The notes below the pieces were generated by a model. The model saw nothing but the letters and a program-made list of their open reading frames with translations, did not search any database and had not been told where the DNA came from. The translations under genes were made by a program, and so were the position numbers. Positions 32,955 to 42,276 of a stretch of DNA of 64,000 nt are shown here, piece after piece. Source of the stretch: Fimbriimonadaceae bacterium (GTDB lineage: Bacteria; Armatimonadota; Fimbriimonadia; Fimbriimonadales; Fimbriimonadaceae); contig JAHBTB010000001.1 in assembly GCA_019638795.1 (NCBI GenBank), forward strand, positions 496,001 through 560,000, written 5' to 3'. How positions within the stretch are numbered: the stretch's first letter is position 1; every line of letters begins with the position of its first letter.

Positions 32955-35942
32955 CCGAGGCACGTCGAATTGGAACGTCCACTGGGCGCATTTCTCGTCC
33001 CAGAGCGCCACACGCACTCCCTCCCGGGCGATGTCGGGGCGAAGCTTGGCCACGGCCGGGGGCATCAGCCGGCCCGAGACCACCGTCTTGCCGTCCCCAC
33101 CCCTGAACGCGCCGAACCGCGTGACGACCCCGGGTAGGGTCACTTTGGGCTGACCCCCGCGTTCAATGGTGATCTCCGCCTTCCCGTCGTCGGCGCAGAC
33201 GACCGTCAGGGTCGCGTCCACCGGCTTGGCCCCGTCGTCAAAGCGGGCCGTACCCTTGAGGACGGTCGTCCCGACGAAGTCTTTCACTGTCGACGGGATG
33301 ATCCAAGGGAGGCCGTCAAACACCGGGCTGCCTTCCCGGGCGTCCTGATACCGGAGGACATATTCGTCGCGCTTCACGCGCTCGGGCACAAGGACGGCCT
33401 GGGCCCGCCAGGCGTTGACCAGGACACGCGAACTCATGTCCAAATCGACCGGGTCGAGCATGGACTCGAATTGAGGAAGGAGTCCTTGTAGAGCCACCGG
33501 GTCAGGCTTGTCGCCTTTCTTGACACCAAAGGCGAGCGCCATCTTCGACAACCAGACCAGGCGTTTTGCGACGGGATCGGTCACTCGTGGCGCGTTCTTC
33601 TCGAAATCCTCAAGGTCCTTGTCGGTGCCTCTCGTGATCCGGTTGAAGTGGGCAAGCGCCCACATCTGATGCCGCATCCGCTGGCTGGAAGGGGCTTTGA
33701 TCTTGTTGAACCACTCGATCCCGTCGGCCCAGTCTCCGGACATCCCACGGGCTATCGCGTAGCGCAGGACGACCGAGTCCTCGTCCACTCCCCATCCGCC
33801 CGCCTTGAGCCCGGCCAGGGCCAAATCTAGGCGGCCGACCGCACAAAGCTTGAGAAACCAAGCCAGTCTCAAGGTCTCTTGACCGGCCGGGTCGGCGACG
33901 AGTTGGCCAAGGCTCCGTTCGGCCAAGAGACTCAATTGTCCGGTCGTGTCGCGAAAGGCCGAGAACGCGTAGGCGTGCCCCGCGCCGATCAGACTGGACC
34001 GCAGTTCCGCGAGGTGGTCGAGAAACGGGAGGAACGCGGCTGCGACGACTAGTCTGGCCGCCGACTTGTCCAAGCGCTTCGTCGCCACCGCGTCGGTGGC
34101 CGCGTCATAGACCGCGCCGTAGAGTGAACTGGTCACGTAGAAATCGTCCGTCCAAAGCTTCTCTAAGGCCGGGGGCCGGACAAGCGGAAGTTCGAACTTC
34201 TCCGTCAAGTTCGCGAGCATCGACGCCATGTGGGCGTAGACCGATGTCGGGTTCGCCGTGACGACCTTGGCGATGTCCTCCTTGAGAAGGTAAGCGTCAC
34301 CCCGGAGCAAGGCGACTGCCTTCAGGTAGTTCGGGCCAAAATCCGAGTACTTCAGGGCCAGCCGGGCGACGGTCTTGCGTCGCTCAAGGGGCGCTTCGCG
34401 GAAGCCGAAGGTGAGGTTGAGAATCCACCGGTCCGGCGTGTCGATCAAGATGCCGCGTGTGGCGACCGCAAGCATGCCGTCGTAGTCTCGAAGGTTCTTC
34501 AGCAGCTCGAACTCGAGGTCGAGGAGGAAACGCTCGGGCGGTTCCTTGCCTTCGACGGCTCGGGCTTCCTTCAAAAGGGCAGACGCGGTCTTGTCGTCCT
34601 TCTCGAATTGGGCCAAGCGGGCGGCAAAGTACAGTCCGGCCCGAGAGCGGGCGCCAAAGTGCTTGACTAACTCAGAAGCGACCTCCCTTACTGCGGCTGG
34701 GGCGGCCACGTCGATGTTCGCCCATCGTTGCCAATACAGGTCGGCGGCGGCAAAGTCCCGATCGGCCTCCCAGATGCGCTTACTCGCCTGCCGCCGCACC
34801 TCGGGAGTGACAGACGGATCGTTCCACCAGATCAGAGCACTGTCCCGGACATAACTGTCTGGGCTTGACCGGACTAGCTCGGCACAAAGGCTTTGCGCCT
34901 CTCGCTCACGCCCAAGAAACCGGTACGCCCCCAGCAGGCAACCACGGTCGGCCGGCGTCAGCACACCCAAGCCTTCCAGAGAGCGGGCGACGTCGACGGC
35001 CTTGTCGAAGTGCCTCCCGTCATAGTACGCCCACATCAGGGCGCGAAGCATCTTCGTGTACGGCTCCTTTCCCCGGTCTTGAGCGGTCTTGATGACGCCG
35101 CGCAAAAGCTCTTCGCCCTCGCCGACTGGGGGAGGCACCAGGGCCAGCATGACGTCCTGGTTGGGATCGGCCCACATGTCGGGCACCTGTTTGGCGTCTC
35201 CGAACTGTCTCTCGGTCGTGGACGAAACTTGTTCGACAACCTTGGCGGCGACCGCCGACGCCCAGAGCGCACCGAACTTCTTGTCTCGGACGCTTTCGTC
35301 CTTGAGCACCCGGGCGATCGCGGCGGTGAAGTAGCCATGGCCGGTGCGAGGGTTTTCGTAGGAACGCTGGCCGGGCGCACAGCCCAGGAGGACGGCGATG
35401 TTGGCGCGGCGCCCCAATTCGCGCAGTTCGCGCCCAAAGGGGTTTTTGTCGCCTTCCCGGCAGGCGTCGGCGACGATCAGGACGTTGTGCATCCCGGCGT
35501 CGACGAACCGCTTGACCACCTCCTTGACCGAGACGCCGACCTGGGCGACGTTCTTGGGGTCGGCGTCGGTCGGGCACAAGAAGTCACCCTCGGGGGTGCC
35601 GATACCGTGGCCGGAAAAATAGAAGACAAAGAGATGGCCGGGGTCGAACCGCCGGTCGTGGACCATCTTGTCCAAGGCGTCCACGATCCCCTGGCGGGTG
35701 AGCTTGGCCGAACCGGCGTCGGTCATCGTCCGGACGGTCTTCGGCTCGAACCCTAGGTCGTTCTCCAGGCTGGCCGCGAACATTTGGGCGTCGGACGCGG
35801 CGTACTTGAGGGGGGCCAACGCGGTGTATTTGGTCGCGCCCAGCACAAGCGCCCAACTCCGGGCGGGAGCGAAGGCGCCGGGCTCCTGCCCCCTGCCGAC
35901 GACGGCAAGGAGCAGGAGCAAGGGGGCGGCGAACCGGCGCAT
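32952..35942 (-). CDS. Secreted caspase-like (C14) peptidase with long helical repeat region
   Basis: A 996-residue protein starting with a signal peptide (MRRFAAPLLLLLAVVGRGQE). The caspase/metacaspase p20 domain spans residues 27-250. The catalytic His is in FYFSGHGIG (His112) and the Cys in VLIVADACREG (Cys161), both kept. About 600 helical, TPR-like residues follow (WYQRWANID-type pairs, KAVDVARSLEGLG), then about 120 beta-rich residues. It should act outside the cytoplasm as an Arg/Lys- or Asp-specific cysteine protease. The ATG overlaps the stop of the M48 protease gene by 1 base (TGATG), so the two are co-translated. Target and trigger are unknown. Confidence 0.9.
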   Translation of the reverse strand: MRRFAAPLLLLLAVVGRGQEPGAFAPARSWALVLGATKYTALAPLKYAASDAQMFAASLENDLGFEPKTVRTMTDAGSAKLTRQGIVDALDKMVHDRRFDPGHLFVFYFSGHGIGTPEGDFLCPTDADPKNVAQVGVSVKEVVKRFVDAGMHNVLIVADACREGDKNPFGRELRELGRRANIAVLLGCAPGQRSYENPRTGHGYFTAAIARVLKDESVRDKKFGALWASAVAAKVVEQVSSTTERQFGDAKQVPDMWADPNQDVMLALVPPPVGEGEELLRGVIKTAQDRGKEPYTKMLRALMWAYYDGRHFDKAVDVARSLEGLGVLTPADRGCLLGAYRFLGREREAQSLCAELVRSSPDSYVRDSALIWWNDPSVTPEVRRQASKRIWEADRDFAAADLYWQRWANIDVAAPAAVREVASELVKHFGARSRAGLYFAARLAQFEKDDKTASALLKEARAVEGKEPPERFLLDLEFELLKNLRDYDGMLAVATRGILIDTPDRWILNLTFGFREAPLERRKTVARLALKYSDFGPNYLKAVALLRGDAYLLKEDIAKVVTANPTSVYAHMASMLANLTEKFELPLVRPPALEKLWTDDFYVTSSLYGAVYDAATDAVATKRLDKSAARLVVAAAFLPFLDHLAELRSSLIGAGHAYAFSAFRDTTGQLSLLAERSLGQLVADPAGQETLRLAWFLKLCAVGRLDLALAGLKAGGWGVDEDSVVLRYAIARGMSGDWADGIEWFNKIKAPSSQRMRHQMWALAHFNRITRGTDKDLEDFEKNAPRVTDPVAKRLVWLSKMALAFGVKKGDKPDPVALQGLLPQFESMLDPVDLDMSSRVLVNAWRAQAVLVPERVKRDEYVLRYQDAREGSPVFDGLPWIIPSTVKDFVGTTVLKGTARFDDGAKPVDATLTVVCADDGKAEITIERGGQPKVTLPGVVTRFGAFRGGDGKTVVSGRLMPPAVAKLRPDIAREGVRVALWDEKCAQWTFQFDVPR

Positions 35943-37750
35943 CAGCCTGCGACCGGGGTCACGGTGATTCCGACGATCTTGTCATCCTTGACGCAGACCC
36001 CGAAGTTCAGTTCGGGGAAATAGAGCCAGGTCTCCAGCTGGTTGCCCCGCACAAGCGAGACCTCCTCACCGGAATCGGACGGCACGATCGCGTCCAGTTG
36101 CTTCAGCGAGTCGCCGACACTGATGACCAGCTTTCGGTCGTCGCTGAGGTCGGCGGGCTTGAGGACCAGGACGCCGTCCTTGGCATAGGTGGTCAGGCGC
36201 AGGGCCTGGCCTTCGCTGGCCATGATGGCAAAGTCCCCGTCCAACCAGCGCATTTCCTTGAGGTCCTTGAAGTTCGGGTCGAACAGTTGCTCGACCGGTG
36301 ACGAGCCCAAGGCCTTGGTGAAGTTCTCGACGGGGTCGAAAAGGGAGAACTGCTTGCTCCCGCTCCACAGAGCGACGGCGCGGCAGAGGGCCCCCGGAGC
36401 CGACTCCAACTTGGTGGCCACCAATTTGTTGGCTTCGCAGAAAGCCATGTAGTTCTTGCTGACCTTGGCGTACTTGGGGTTGTCGCTGGAATTCACCCGC
36501 AACCACTTGGCCATGACGGTGGCGGCGATCGCGGCGTCGGTCTTGTCAGCGATGCTGGGGACCTGCTCACCCAAGTTCAATCCGATATAGGTGTTGACAA
36601 GGATCTTGTTGTCCTTGAACGTCGCGCGCTCGGCTTTGACCATGGTGTTGATGGCATCGTTCAAGCTACCGGAACGCTGCTGGCCGACGGCGATGTTGTT
36701 GGCGATCCGCAACTTGTCGGGCCCGGCCATGGTCTTGCCCATCAAGTCGCTGAGGATCTTGACGCCCTGTTGCAGGGCTTCCGGCTTGGCGTCGGGGTCA
36801 AGGACAAGCAGGACGCCCTTGATCTCTTGCACCCTCGGATCGTTGGGAAGCTTAGCTTCGGCCGCGGCGACTCGCTGGGTGGCGGCAAGGTAGTTGCGCC
36901 GGTCCAGCTCGGTGATCGTCGCGCCCCGGCCCGCCACGGAGGCGGACGTGAGCATCGGCCCGAAGTCAGGACGGAACCACGTCGCCTTGATCGTGTCGCT
37001 CAGGTTGTCGTAGTAACCCATTGTCGAAGCAAGGGCGGCGTTGGAGTAGGCCTCCAGGAGCTTCGGTTCCTTGGCGATCGCCCGGTCGAACATCCTGGTG
37101 GCGATCGCGAAGCTCCGTGCCTCCATGAAGGCAAGTCCGGCGTCGAAGTCCATCAGGGCCCGCGACACGGCCGGGTTGTCCTCGATGGCCGCCATCCGGG
37201 CGCGGGAGCTGGGGTGGTCGCCCTGAAGGTTCTCCAGCCAGCCACCCTTGTCGCGCAGTTTGTCGTCCAATGCCTTCAGCATGTCGACCATGTCTTGCTT
37301 GGAGTATCCGGCCCGCTGGAGCAACCAGGCACCGGTGGCGTCGGCCTCCAGCTCTTGGTTGCGGGTGTAGAAAACGTTCAGGTCGTCCGGATGGGCGAAA
37401 GTCGAGTTGTGCCCTTTGCTCAGGTGCGAGATCTCGTGGGCCACGACCGCACGGATCAGCCGTTCGTCGCTGACGACGTCAAGGAGACCGGCGAAGACCA
37501 CCATCTTGGTCTGGGGCTTGTCGCCTTCTTTCGCCGGTTTCTCCAGCGCAGCGTAGGCGTTGGGCTCCTTGTTTTCCTTGTCGTAGACGCACTTGATCGG
37601 ATAGGCGTAGTTCGGGTTCTTGACCGAATAAGCCTCAAGCTCTCGGACCATCTTTTCCAGCTTTTCCTGGCTGAACTCGGCGGCAGACGCAAAAGCGGCC
37701 AACAGGGCCATCAACGGAAGTGTCGTGTTGCGGATGAATTTCGATTTCAT
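35942..37750 (-). CDS. Secreted M48-family metallopeptidase with TPR-like region
   Basis: A 602-residue exported zinc peptidase. A signal peptide (about 23 residues, ending FASAAE) is followed by the M48 domain with HEISH (residues 105-109) and the third ligand in NQELEADATGAW. Helical repeats of TPR type run from about residue 180 to 470, and a small beta-rich domain ends the protein. The layout recalls the BepA/YfgC group that guards outer-membrane proteins, although the C-terminal domain here is extra. The start at 37750 leads directly into the signal peptide. It is the first gene of a pair with the caspase and divergent from the esterase operon. Confidence 0.9.
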   Translation of the reverse strand: MKSKFIRNTTLPLMALLAAFASAAEFSQEKLEKMVRELEAYSVKNPNYAYPIKCVYDKENKEPNAYAALEKPAKEGDKPQTKMVVFAGLLDVVSDERLIRAVVAHEISHLSKGHNSTFAHPDDLNVFYTRNQELEADATGAWLLQRAGYSKQDMVDMLKALDDKLRDKGGWLENLQGDHPSSRARMAAIEDNPAVSRALMDFDAGLAFMEARSFAIATRMFDRAIAKEPKLLEAYSNAALASTMGYYDNLSDTIKATWFRPDFGPMLTSASVAGRGATITELDRRNYLAATQRVAAAEAKLPNDPRVQEIKGVLLVLDPDAKPEALQQGVKILSDLMGKTMAGPDKLRIANNIAVGQQRSGSLNDAINTMVKAERATFKDNKILVNTYIGLNLGEQVPSIADKTDAAIAATVMAKWLRVNSSDNPKYAKVSKNYMAFCEANKLVATKLESAPGALCRAVALWSGSKQFSLFDPVENFTKALGSSPVEQLFDPNFKDLKEMRWLDGDFAIMASEGQALRLTTYAKDGVLVLKPADLSDDRKLVISVGDSLKQLDAIVPSDSGEEVSLVRGNQLETWLYFPELNFGVCVKDDKIVGITVTPVAG

Positions 37751-37817
37751 AGGAATGACTACCTTGTCAGCCAACCATGACGGGTGTCAGCAAAATAGAT
37801 TTCGTCGCTGACCAGGA

Positions 37818-37837
37818 CCCTAGGCCATGTACTAGGG
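37818..37837. promoter_or_regulatory. Inverted repeat between divergent promoters
   Basis: CCCTAG (37818-37823) and CTAGGG (37832-37837) form a 6-8-6 inverted repeat in the gap between the M48 gene and the esterase gene. It may be an operator; no regulator is assigned. Confidence 0.3.
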
Positions 37838-37919
37838 ACTATGGTCGGCGTTTCAACCTACGAAGTACAGACGCAGACCCACCTGGCATGGATTCCTGCG
37901 GGGGCAAGCCGTCGTGGAC

Positions 37920-37925
37920 TATGCT
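37920..37925 (+). promoter_or_regulatory. -10 box, leaderless type
   Basis: TATGCT, 6 bases before the ATG at 37932. It supports that start over the GTG at 37914. Confidence 0.45.
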
Positions 37926-37931
37926 CAGACC

Positions 37932-40337
37932 ATGCTCCGTCCCCTCGGTGTCGGCGTCGCCGTCCTCCTCTTGTCGTCCCTCGGCTTGGCCGGCGAGACA
38001 GTCCTGACCGAGGCCGTCTCGACGCGGGTCCGAGGCGGGGCCCGGTCTCTTGTCCGGGTGGACCCGGTCGAGGCGCAGTTTGTCGCCGGGACAGGCGCGG
38101 CCCAAGGCGATTTCCAAGGATGGACTCCGGTCTCGGCAGGTAAGGACGGCTGGTTCACCGGCCCAGAGGCCCGAGGAGGCTATCTGGCGTTCACCGTCAA
38201 GTCAAGCCGAGACCGTGCGGTCTTCATCGAGGCTCCTGGCTCAGGAACTGTCTATGTCGACGGCCGACCGCGGGCTGGCGACCCCTACGGGTACGGCTAC
38301 ATGTCCCTCCCTGCCCTGCTCAAGGCCGGTGAATCCCACATCGTGGTGCAGGCGGGGCGGGGCCGACTCCAAGTGAAGATTGTCGACGTGGCGAAGCCCG
38401 TCTCGCTCGACATGCGCGACGCGACGTTGCCCGACGTCCTTCCAGGGGAGAAAGCAAAACAGCCCGCGTCGATCGTCGTGCGCAACGCGACGGGTAAGCC
38501 GGCCAAAGTCGTTTTGGACGGGGGCGCCGGTCGCCAGGCACCGACGGCCGTCCCGGCGTGGTCGTTCCGCAAGGTCGCGGTGGACCTGCCCGCCGCCAAG
38601 GACGGCAAGGTCACGGTTAAGCTCCTCGTCGACGGCAAGTCCGTCGACGAGGCCGCCGTCAGCCTTGCGGTGCGGAAGCCGGGCGAAGCGTACAAGGTGA
38701 CCTTTGTCAGCGACATCGACGGGAGCGTGCAGTACTACGGCGTCCGACCTCCGCTCAAGGAGGGCCCGGGTCAAGCGCTGTTCCTCAGCCTGCATGGCGC
38801 AAGCGTCGAGGCCTTGGGCCAGGCACAGGCCTACGGCCCCCATTCGTGGGGGTATGTCATCTGCCCGACCAACCGTCGGCCCTACGGCTTCGACTGGGAA
38901 GACGTCGGCCGCCTGGACGCCCTCGAGGTCTTGCGACACGCCAAGGCCCGGTTCAAGACCGACCCACGCATGACGTACCTGACCGGACACTCGATGGGCG
39001 GCCACGGCACCTGGCAAGTCGGGGGGCACTATCCCGGGCTCTTCGCCGCCATCGCGCCGAGCGCAGGTTGGATCAGCTTCAACACCTACGCGGGAGGATA
39101 TCGCTATGACATGGCCGACCCCGTGCAGGCGATGCTCGCCCGGGCCGGAAACACGAGCGACACGACCCTCCTGAAGCGCAACTATTGGCAAGAAGGGGTG
39201 TATGTCCTGCACGGCGACGCCGACGACAACGTCCCCGTGACCGAAGCCCGTGCCATGGCCAAGCTCCTGGAAGGACATCCTGACTTCACCTTGCACGAAG
39301 TCCCGGGAGTGAGCCACTGGTACGACACCACTCCCGACGCCGGTGCCGACTGCGTCGACTGGCCCGGGATCTTCGACATGTTCGCCCACCACCGGTTGCC
39401 CGCCACCGGCGACCTACGCGACATCGACTTCACCACGGTCTCGACCGGCGTCTCGGCGACGTGCCACTGGGTGACCGTGCTCCAACAGGAGCACGCCCTC
39501 ATGCCCAGCCACGTCGTGCTCCACGTCGACCTGGCGGCCAAGCGGATCACCGGCAGTGTCGACAACGTCGCCCGCTTTGCCGTCGACACCTCGGTGTGGG
39601 GCGGTGGCGAGTGGACGTTGGAGCTCAAGGGCCAAAAGCCCGTGAAGTTCGGCCCGTCTGACCATTTGGTCACCAAGCCCTTACCGCCGCGCACATTTCC
39701 TGCCGGAGCGCCGCAGGCCGACGAGCACTGGGCCGCGGTGCCGGCTTCGTCGGCCCAAGGAGAAAAGTCGCCCGCCCGAAGCGGTGGGTTCAAGTCGGTG
39801 TTCAACCACAAGGTGGTTTTTGTCTACGGCACCCACGGTACGGCGTCTGACAATGAGTGGGCCCTCGCGACGGCGACCTTTGACGCCGAACAGTTCGCCT
39901 ACCGTGGCAACGGTTCCGTCCTCGTCGTTTCCGACGACGAGTTCACCAAGTCGCCCCTTCATGGACGCAACGTCTTGCTCTTCGGACGGCCGGGAGCCAA
40001 CACCGCCTGGTCGAGTTTGGTGGACGCCAAGTCCTTGTCCGTCGCAGCGGGGCGGGTGACCGTCGGCACCCAAGAAGTCTCTGGCGACGACTTGGCCGTC
40101 GTCGGCGTCCTGCCCCGACTTGGTGAGTCGGAGACCGTGGTCGGCTTTGTGTGCGGGTCAGGCATGGCGGGGCAACGCCTATGCGACCGGATGCCTTTCT
40201 TCACCAGCGGTGCGGCGTTCCCCGACCTTGTGGTCGTCAAAGCTTCCATGCTTAAGGACGGCCCGGCGGGTGTCCTGGGGGGTGGGTTCTTCAGCAACCG
40301 GTGGGACGTCGACGGAGGTGACTGGGTTTGGCGATGA
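37932..40337 (+). CDS. Secreted prolyl-oligopeptidase-like serine hydrolase
   Basis: About 801 residues with a signal peptide (MLRPLGVGVAVLLLSSLGLAGE). The first 240 residues form beta-rich domains. The alpha/beta-hydrolase core follows: nucleophile GHSMGGHG, acid in LHGDADDNVP, and His in VPGVSHWYD. About 270 residues of beta-type sequence end the protein. The family holds peptidases and carbohydrate esterases such as feruloyl and acetyl xylan esterases, so substrate choice is open. The neighbouring glycosidases favour an esterase acting on plant polysaccharide; this is inference. It heads a four-gene operon with galT, whose ATG overlaps its stop. Confidence 0.85.
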   Translation: MLRPLGVGVAVLLLSSLGLAGETVLTEAVSTRVRGGARSLVRVDPVEAQFVAGTGAAQGDFQGWTPVSAGKDGWFTGPEARGGYLAFTVKSSRDRAVFIEAPGSGTVYVDGRPRAGDPYGYGYMSLPALLKAGESHIVVQAGRGRLQVKIVDVAKPVSLDMRDATLPDVLPGEKAKQPASIVVRNATGKPAKVVLDGGAGRQAPTAVPAWSFRKVAVDLPAAKDGKVTVKLLVDGKSVDEAAVSLAVRKPGEAYKVTFVSDIDGSVQYYGVRPPLKEGPGQALFLSLHGASVEALGQAQAYGPHSWGYVICPTNRRPYGFDWEDVGRLDALEVLRHAKARFKTDPRMTYLTGHSMGGHGTWQVGGHYPGLFAAIAPSAGWISFNTYAGGYRYDMADPVQAMLARAGNTSDTTLLKRNYWQEGVYVLHGDADDNVPVTEARAMAKLLEGHPDFTLHEVPGVSHWYDTTPDAGADCVDWPGIFDMFAHHRLPATGDLRDIDFTTVSTGVSATCHWVTVLQQEHALMPSHVVLHVDLAAKRITGSVDNVARFAVDTSVWGGGEWTLELKGQKPVKFGPSDHLVTKPLPPRTFPAGAPQADEHWAAVPASSAQGEKSPARSGGFKSVFNHKVVFVYGTHGTASDNEWALATATFDAEQFAYRGNGSVLVVSDDEFTKSPLHGRNVLLFGRPGANTAWSSLVDAKSLSVAAGRVTVGTQEVSGDDLAVVGVLPRLGESETVVGFVCGSGMAGQRLCDRMPFFTSGAAFPDLVVVKASMLKDGPAGVLGGGFFSNRWDVDGGDWVWR

Positions 40338-41350
40338 CGACAGAGGGGCCCCATCGCAGGTTCAACCCGCTCACCGGCGAGTGGGTCTTGGTTTCGCCAC
40401 ACCGCACGCTCCGCCCCTGGCAGGGACAGGTCGAGGAGGCCGCTCCTCGGCCCCCGGCGTATGAGCCGACCTGCTACCTGTGCCCAGGCAACGGTCGGGC
40501 AGGAGGACACGTCAACCCCGCCTATGAATCGACGTTCGTCTTCACCAACGACTTTGCCGCCCTACTCCCCGACCAGCCGGGCGGTGGCCAAGACGACGGC
40601 CTGTTCCAAAGCCAGACCGTGTCTGGTGAATGCCGCGTCCTGTGCTATTCGCCACGCCATGACCTGACGATGGCCGAGATGGATTCTCGTCAAATCCACC
40701 AAGTGGTCGACCTTTGGTGCGACCAGGTCGCCGACCTAGGGACGAAGTACCGTTGGGTACAAGTGTTTGAGAACAAGGGCGCGGCCATGGGCGCGTCGAG
40801 CCCCCATCCCCACGGACAGGTTTGGGCGTGTGATTGGACCCCCCAAGTGTTGGCGCAAGAGGGCGCCCGGCAGTCCGCCTACCAGGCCGAGCACGGCACC
40901 ACGCTCCTTCTCGATGTGGCCAAGGCCGAATCCGGCGGCCCGCGAGTGGTGTGCGAGAACGACGATTGGCTGTTCTTGGTCCCGTTTTGGGCGGTCTGGC
41001 CCTTCGAGGGACTTATGCTTCCTAAGGCTCCTTTGCCTCGGCTGAACGAAGCGACCACCACGCAGCGCGCCGCCCTGGCCGACATGCTTCGTGAGGCCCT
41101 TGTACGTTACGACAACCTGTTCGAGACTTCCTTCCCCTACTCGATGGGCTGGCATTTCGCACCGTTTGGTGAAGAGGCGGGTCACTGGCAGACCCACCTG
41201 CACGTCTACCCCCCGCTCCTCCGTTCGGCAAGTGTACGGAAGTTTTTGGTGGGATTCGAGCTTCTGTCAGAACCGCAGCGGGATCTGACCGCCGAGCAGG
41301 CCGCCGGACGGCTGCGGGACGTGCCCGACGTCCACTACACCAAGCGATGA
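40334..41350 (+). CDS. galT: Galactose-1-phosphate uridylyltransferase
   Basis: Exchanges UDP-glucose and galactose-1-phosphate in the Leloir pathway. The active-site motif SSPHPHGQVWA carries the His nucleophile (middle His of HPH). The N-terminal zinc/iron-site Cys pair is in CYLCPGN, and the late HFAPFGEEAGHWQTHLHVYPP motif holds further His ligands. Length 338 is typical. The ATG overlaps the esterase stop, and the end overlaps the kinase gene by 4 bases. The substrate is prepared by the galactokinase encoded at 13145-14272. Confidence 0.95.
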   Translation: MTTEGPHRRFNPLTGEWVLVSPHRTLRPWQGQVEEAAPRPPAYEPTCYLCPGNGRAGGHVNPAYESTFVFTNDFAALLPDQPGGGQDDGLFQSQTVSGECRVLCYSPRHDLTMAEMDSRQIHQVVDLWCDQVADLGTKYRWVQVFENKGAAMGASSPHPHGQVWACDWTPQVLAQEGARQSAYQAEHGTTLLLDVAKAESGGPRVVCENDDWLFLVPFWAVWPFEGLMLPKAPLPRLNEATTTQRAALADMLREALVRYDNLFETSFPYSMGWHFAPFGEEAGHWQTHLHVYPPLLRSASVRKFLVGFELLSEPQRDLTAEQAAGRLRDVPDVHYTKR

Positions 41351-42276
41351 AGCGCCCGTGGGAAGCGGAGATCGTGGTCACTCCAGCGATCGTGAGGAGA
41401 GTGGTCCAGAGTCAGCTCCCCGACTTGGCGGGCCAAGGGATCGAGTTCATCGGGAGCGGTTGGGACAACGACGCCTATCGGCTTGGCGACATCGTCATCA
41501 GGTTCCCGCGGCGGCACGTCGCCGTCGACATGGTGCGCTTTGAGGCGGCCGTCCTCGACCGTTTGCCGCGAGACCTCCTCCTTCAGGTTCCCCGCCTCCA
41601 CCTTGTCGGCAAGCCTAGCGATGCATACCCCTATCCTTTCCTGGCTTACCAAATGGTGAAGGGGACGCCCGTCTGCGACACTCCTGGTGTGCATTGGGAC
41701 CCTGCCGACGCTAGCGCACTTGGCCAGTTCCTGCGGATGGTCCATCAAGTCCCGGTCTCGGTCGGAAAGGCTTTCAGAGGTGACACGCTGCGCAAAGCCG
41801 ACGTCGCCTTTCGACTCGGCAAGTGCCAGGAGGTGCTTGCCGAACTACCTGAGGACGCCCTTGGCGTACCCAAACCGGACATTCTGAGGGCTGCGGTCGC
41901 CCTCTCACAGACGACGGCGGCTCAAGTGTCGGCCCTTGTCCACGGCGACCTCTATTCCCGTCACGTGCTGGTGGACGGGAGCCGCCTCTCTGGTGTCATC
42001 GACTGGGGGGACTCCCACGTCGGCGACCCGGCCCTCGACCTCTCGATCGCCTACACATTGCTCCCGTCGGAGTGCGAAGGGCCGTTCTTCGACGCATACG
42101 GGGGCGTTGACCAGGGCACGCGGGAGCGGGCGATGTTCCGCGCCGTCTTCTATTGCGTCGTGCTGGCTGATTTCGGTGTCGGCAACGACGACCCGCCGAT
42201 TCTTGAGACTGCCCGGTTCACCGCCCGCAGGATTTTGGAGACAATCGAGTCCTCTCCGGGTAAACCCGGCCCATGA
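41347..42276 (+). CDS. APH-family phosphotransferase
   Basis: A 309-residue aminoglycoside-phosphotransferase-fold kinase. The catalytic loop reads HGDLYSRHVLVD, with His where the usual metal-binding Asn sits, a variant seen in part of the family. The second metal-binding motif is IDWGDSHVGDPALDL. A nucleotide-binding Lys or Arg is expected near DIVIRFPR. Members phosphorylate antibiotics, sugars, choline or homoserine, so drug resistance should not be assumed. Placed between galT and a secreted peptidase with 4-base overlaps on both sides, it may be a small-molecule kinase. Confidence 0.85.
   Translation: MKRPWEAEIVVTPAIVRRVVQSQLPDLAGQGIEFIGSGWDNDAYRLGDIVIRFPRRHVAVDMVRFEAAVLDRLPRDLLLQVPRLHLVGKPSDAYPYPFLAYQMVKGTPVCDTPGVHWDPADASALGQFLRMVHQVPVSVGKAFRGDTLRKADVAFRLGKCQEVLAELPEDALGVPKPDILRAAVALSQTTAAQVSALVHGDLYSRHVLVDGSRLSGVIDWGDSHVGDPALDLSIAYTLLPSECEGPFFDAYGGVDQGTRERAMFRAVFYCVVLADFGVGNDDPPILETARFTARRILETIESSPGKPGP

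Noticed and set aside
41347-42276. An antibiotic-resistance aminoglycoside phosphotransferase
   Set aside because: The fold is shared by many metabolic kinases, the catalytic loop is a variant and the context is metabolic, so a resistance function is not supported.
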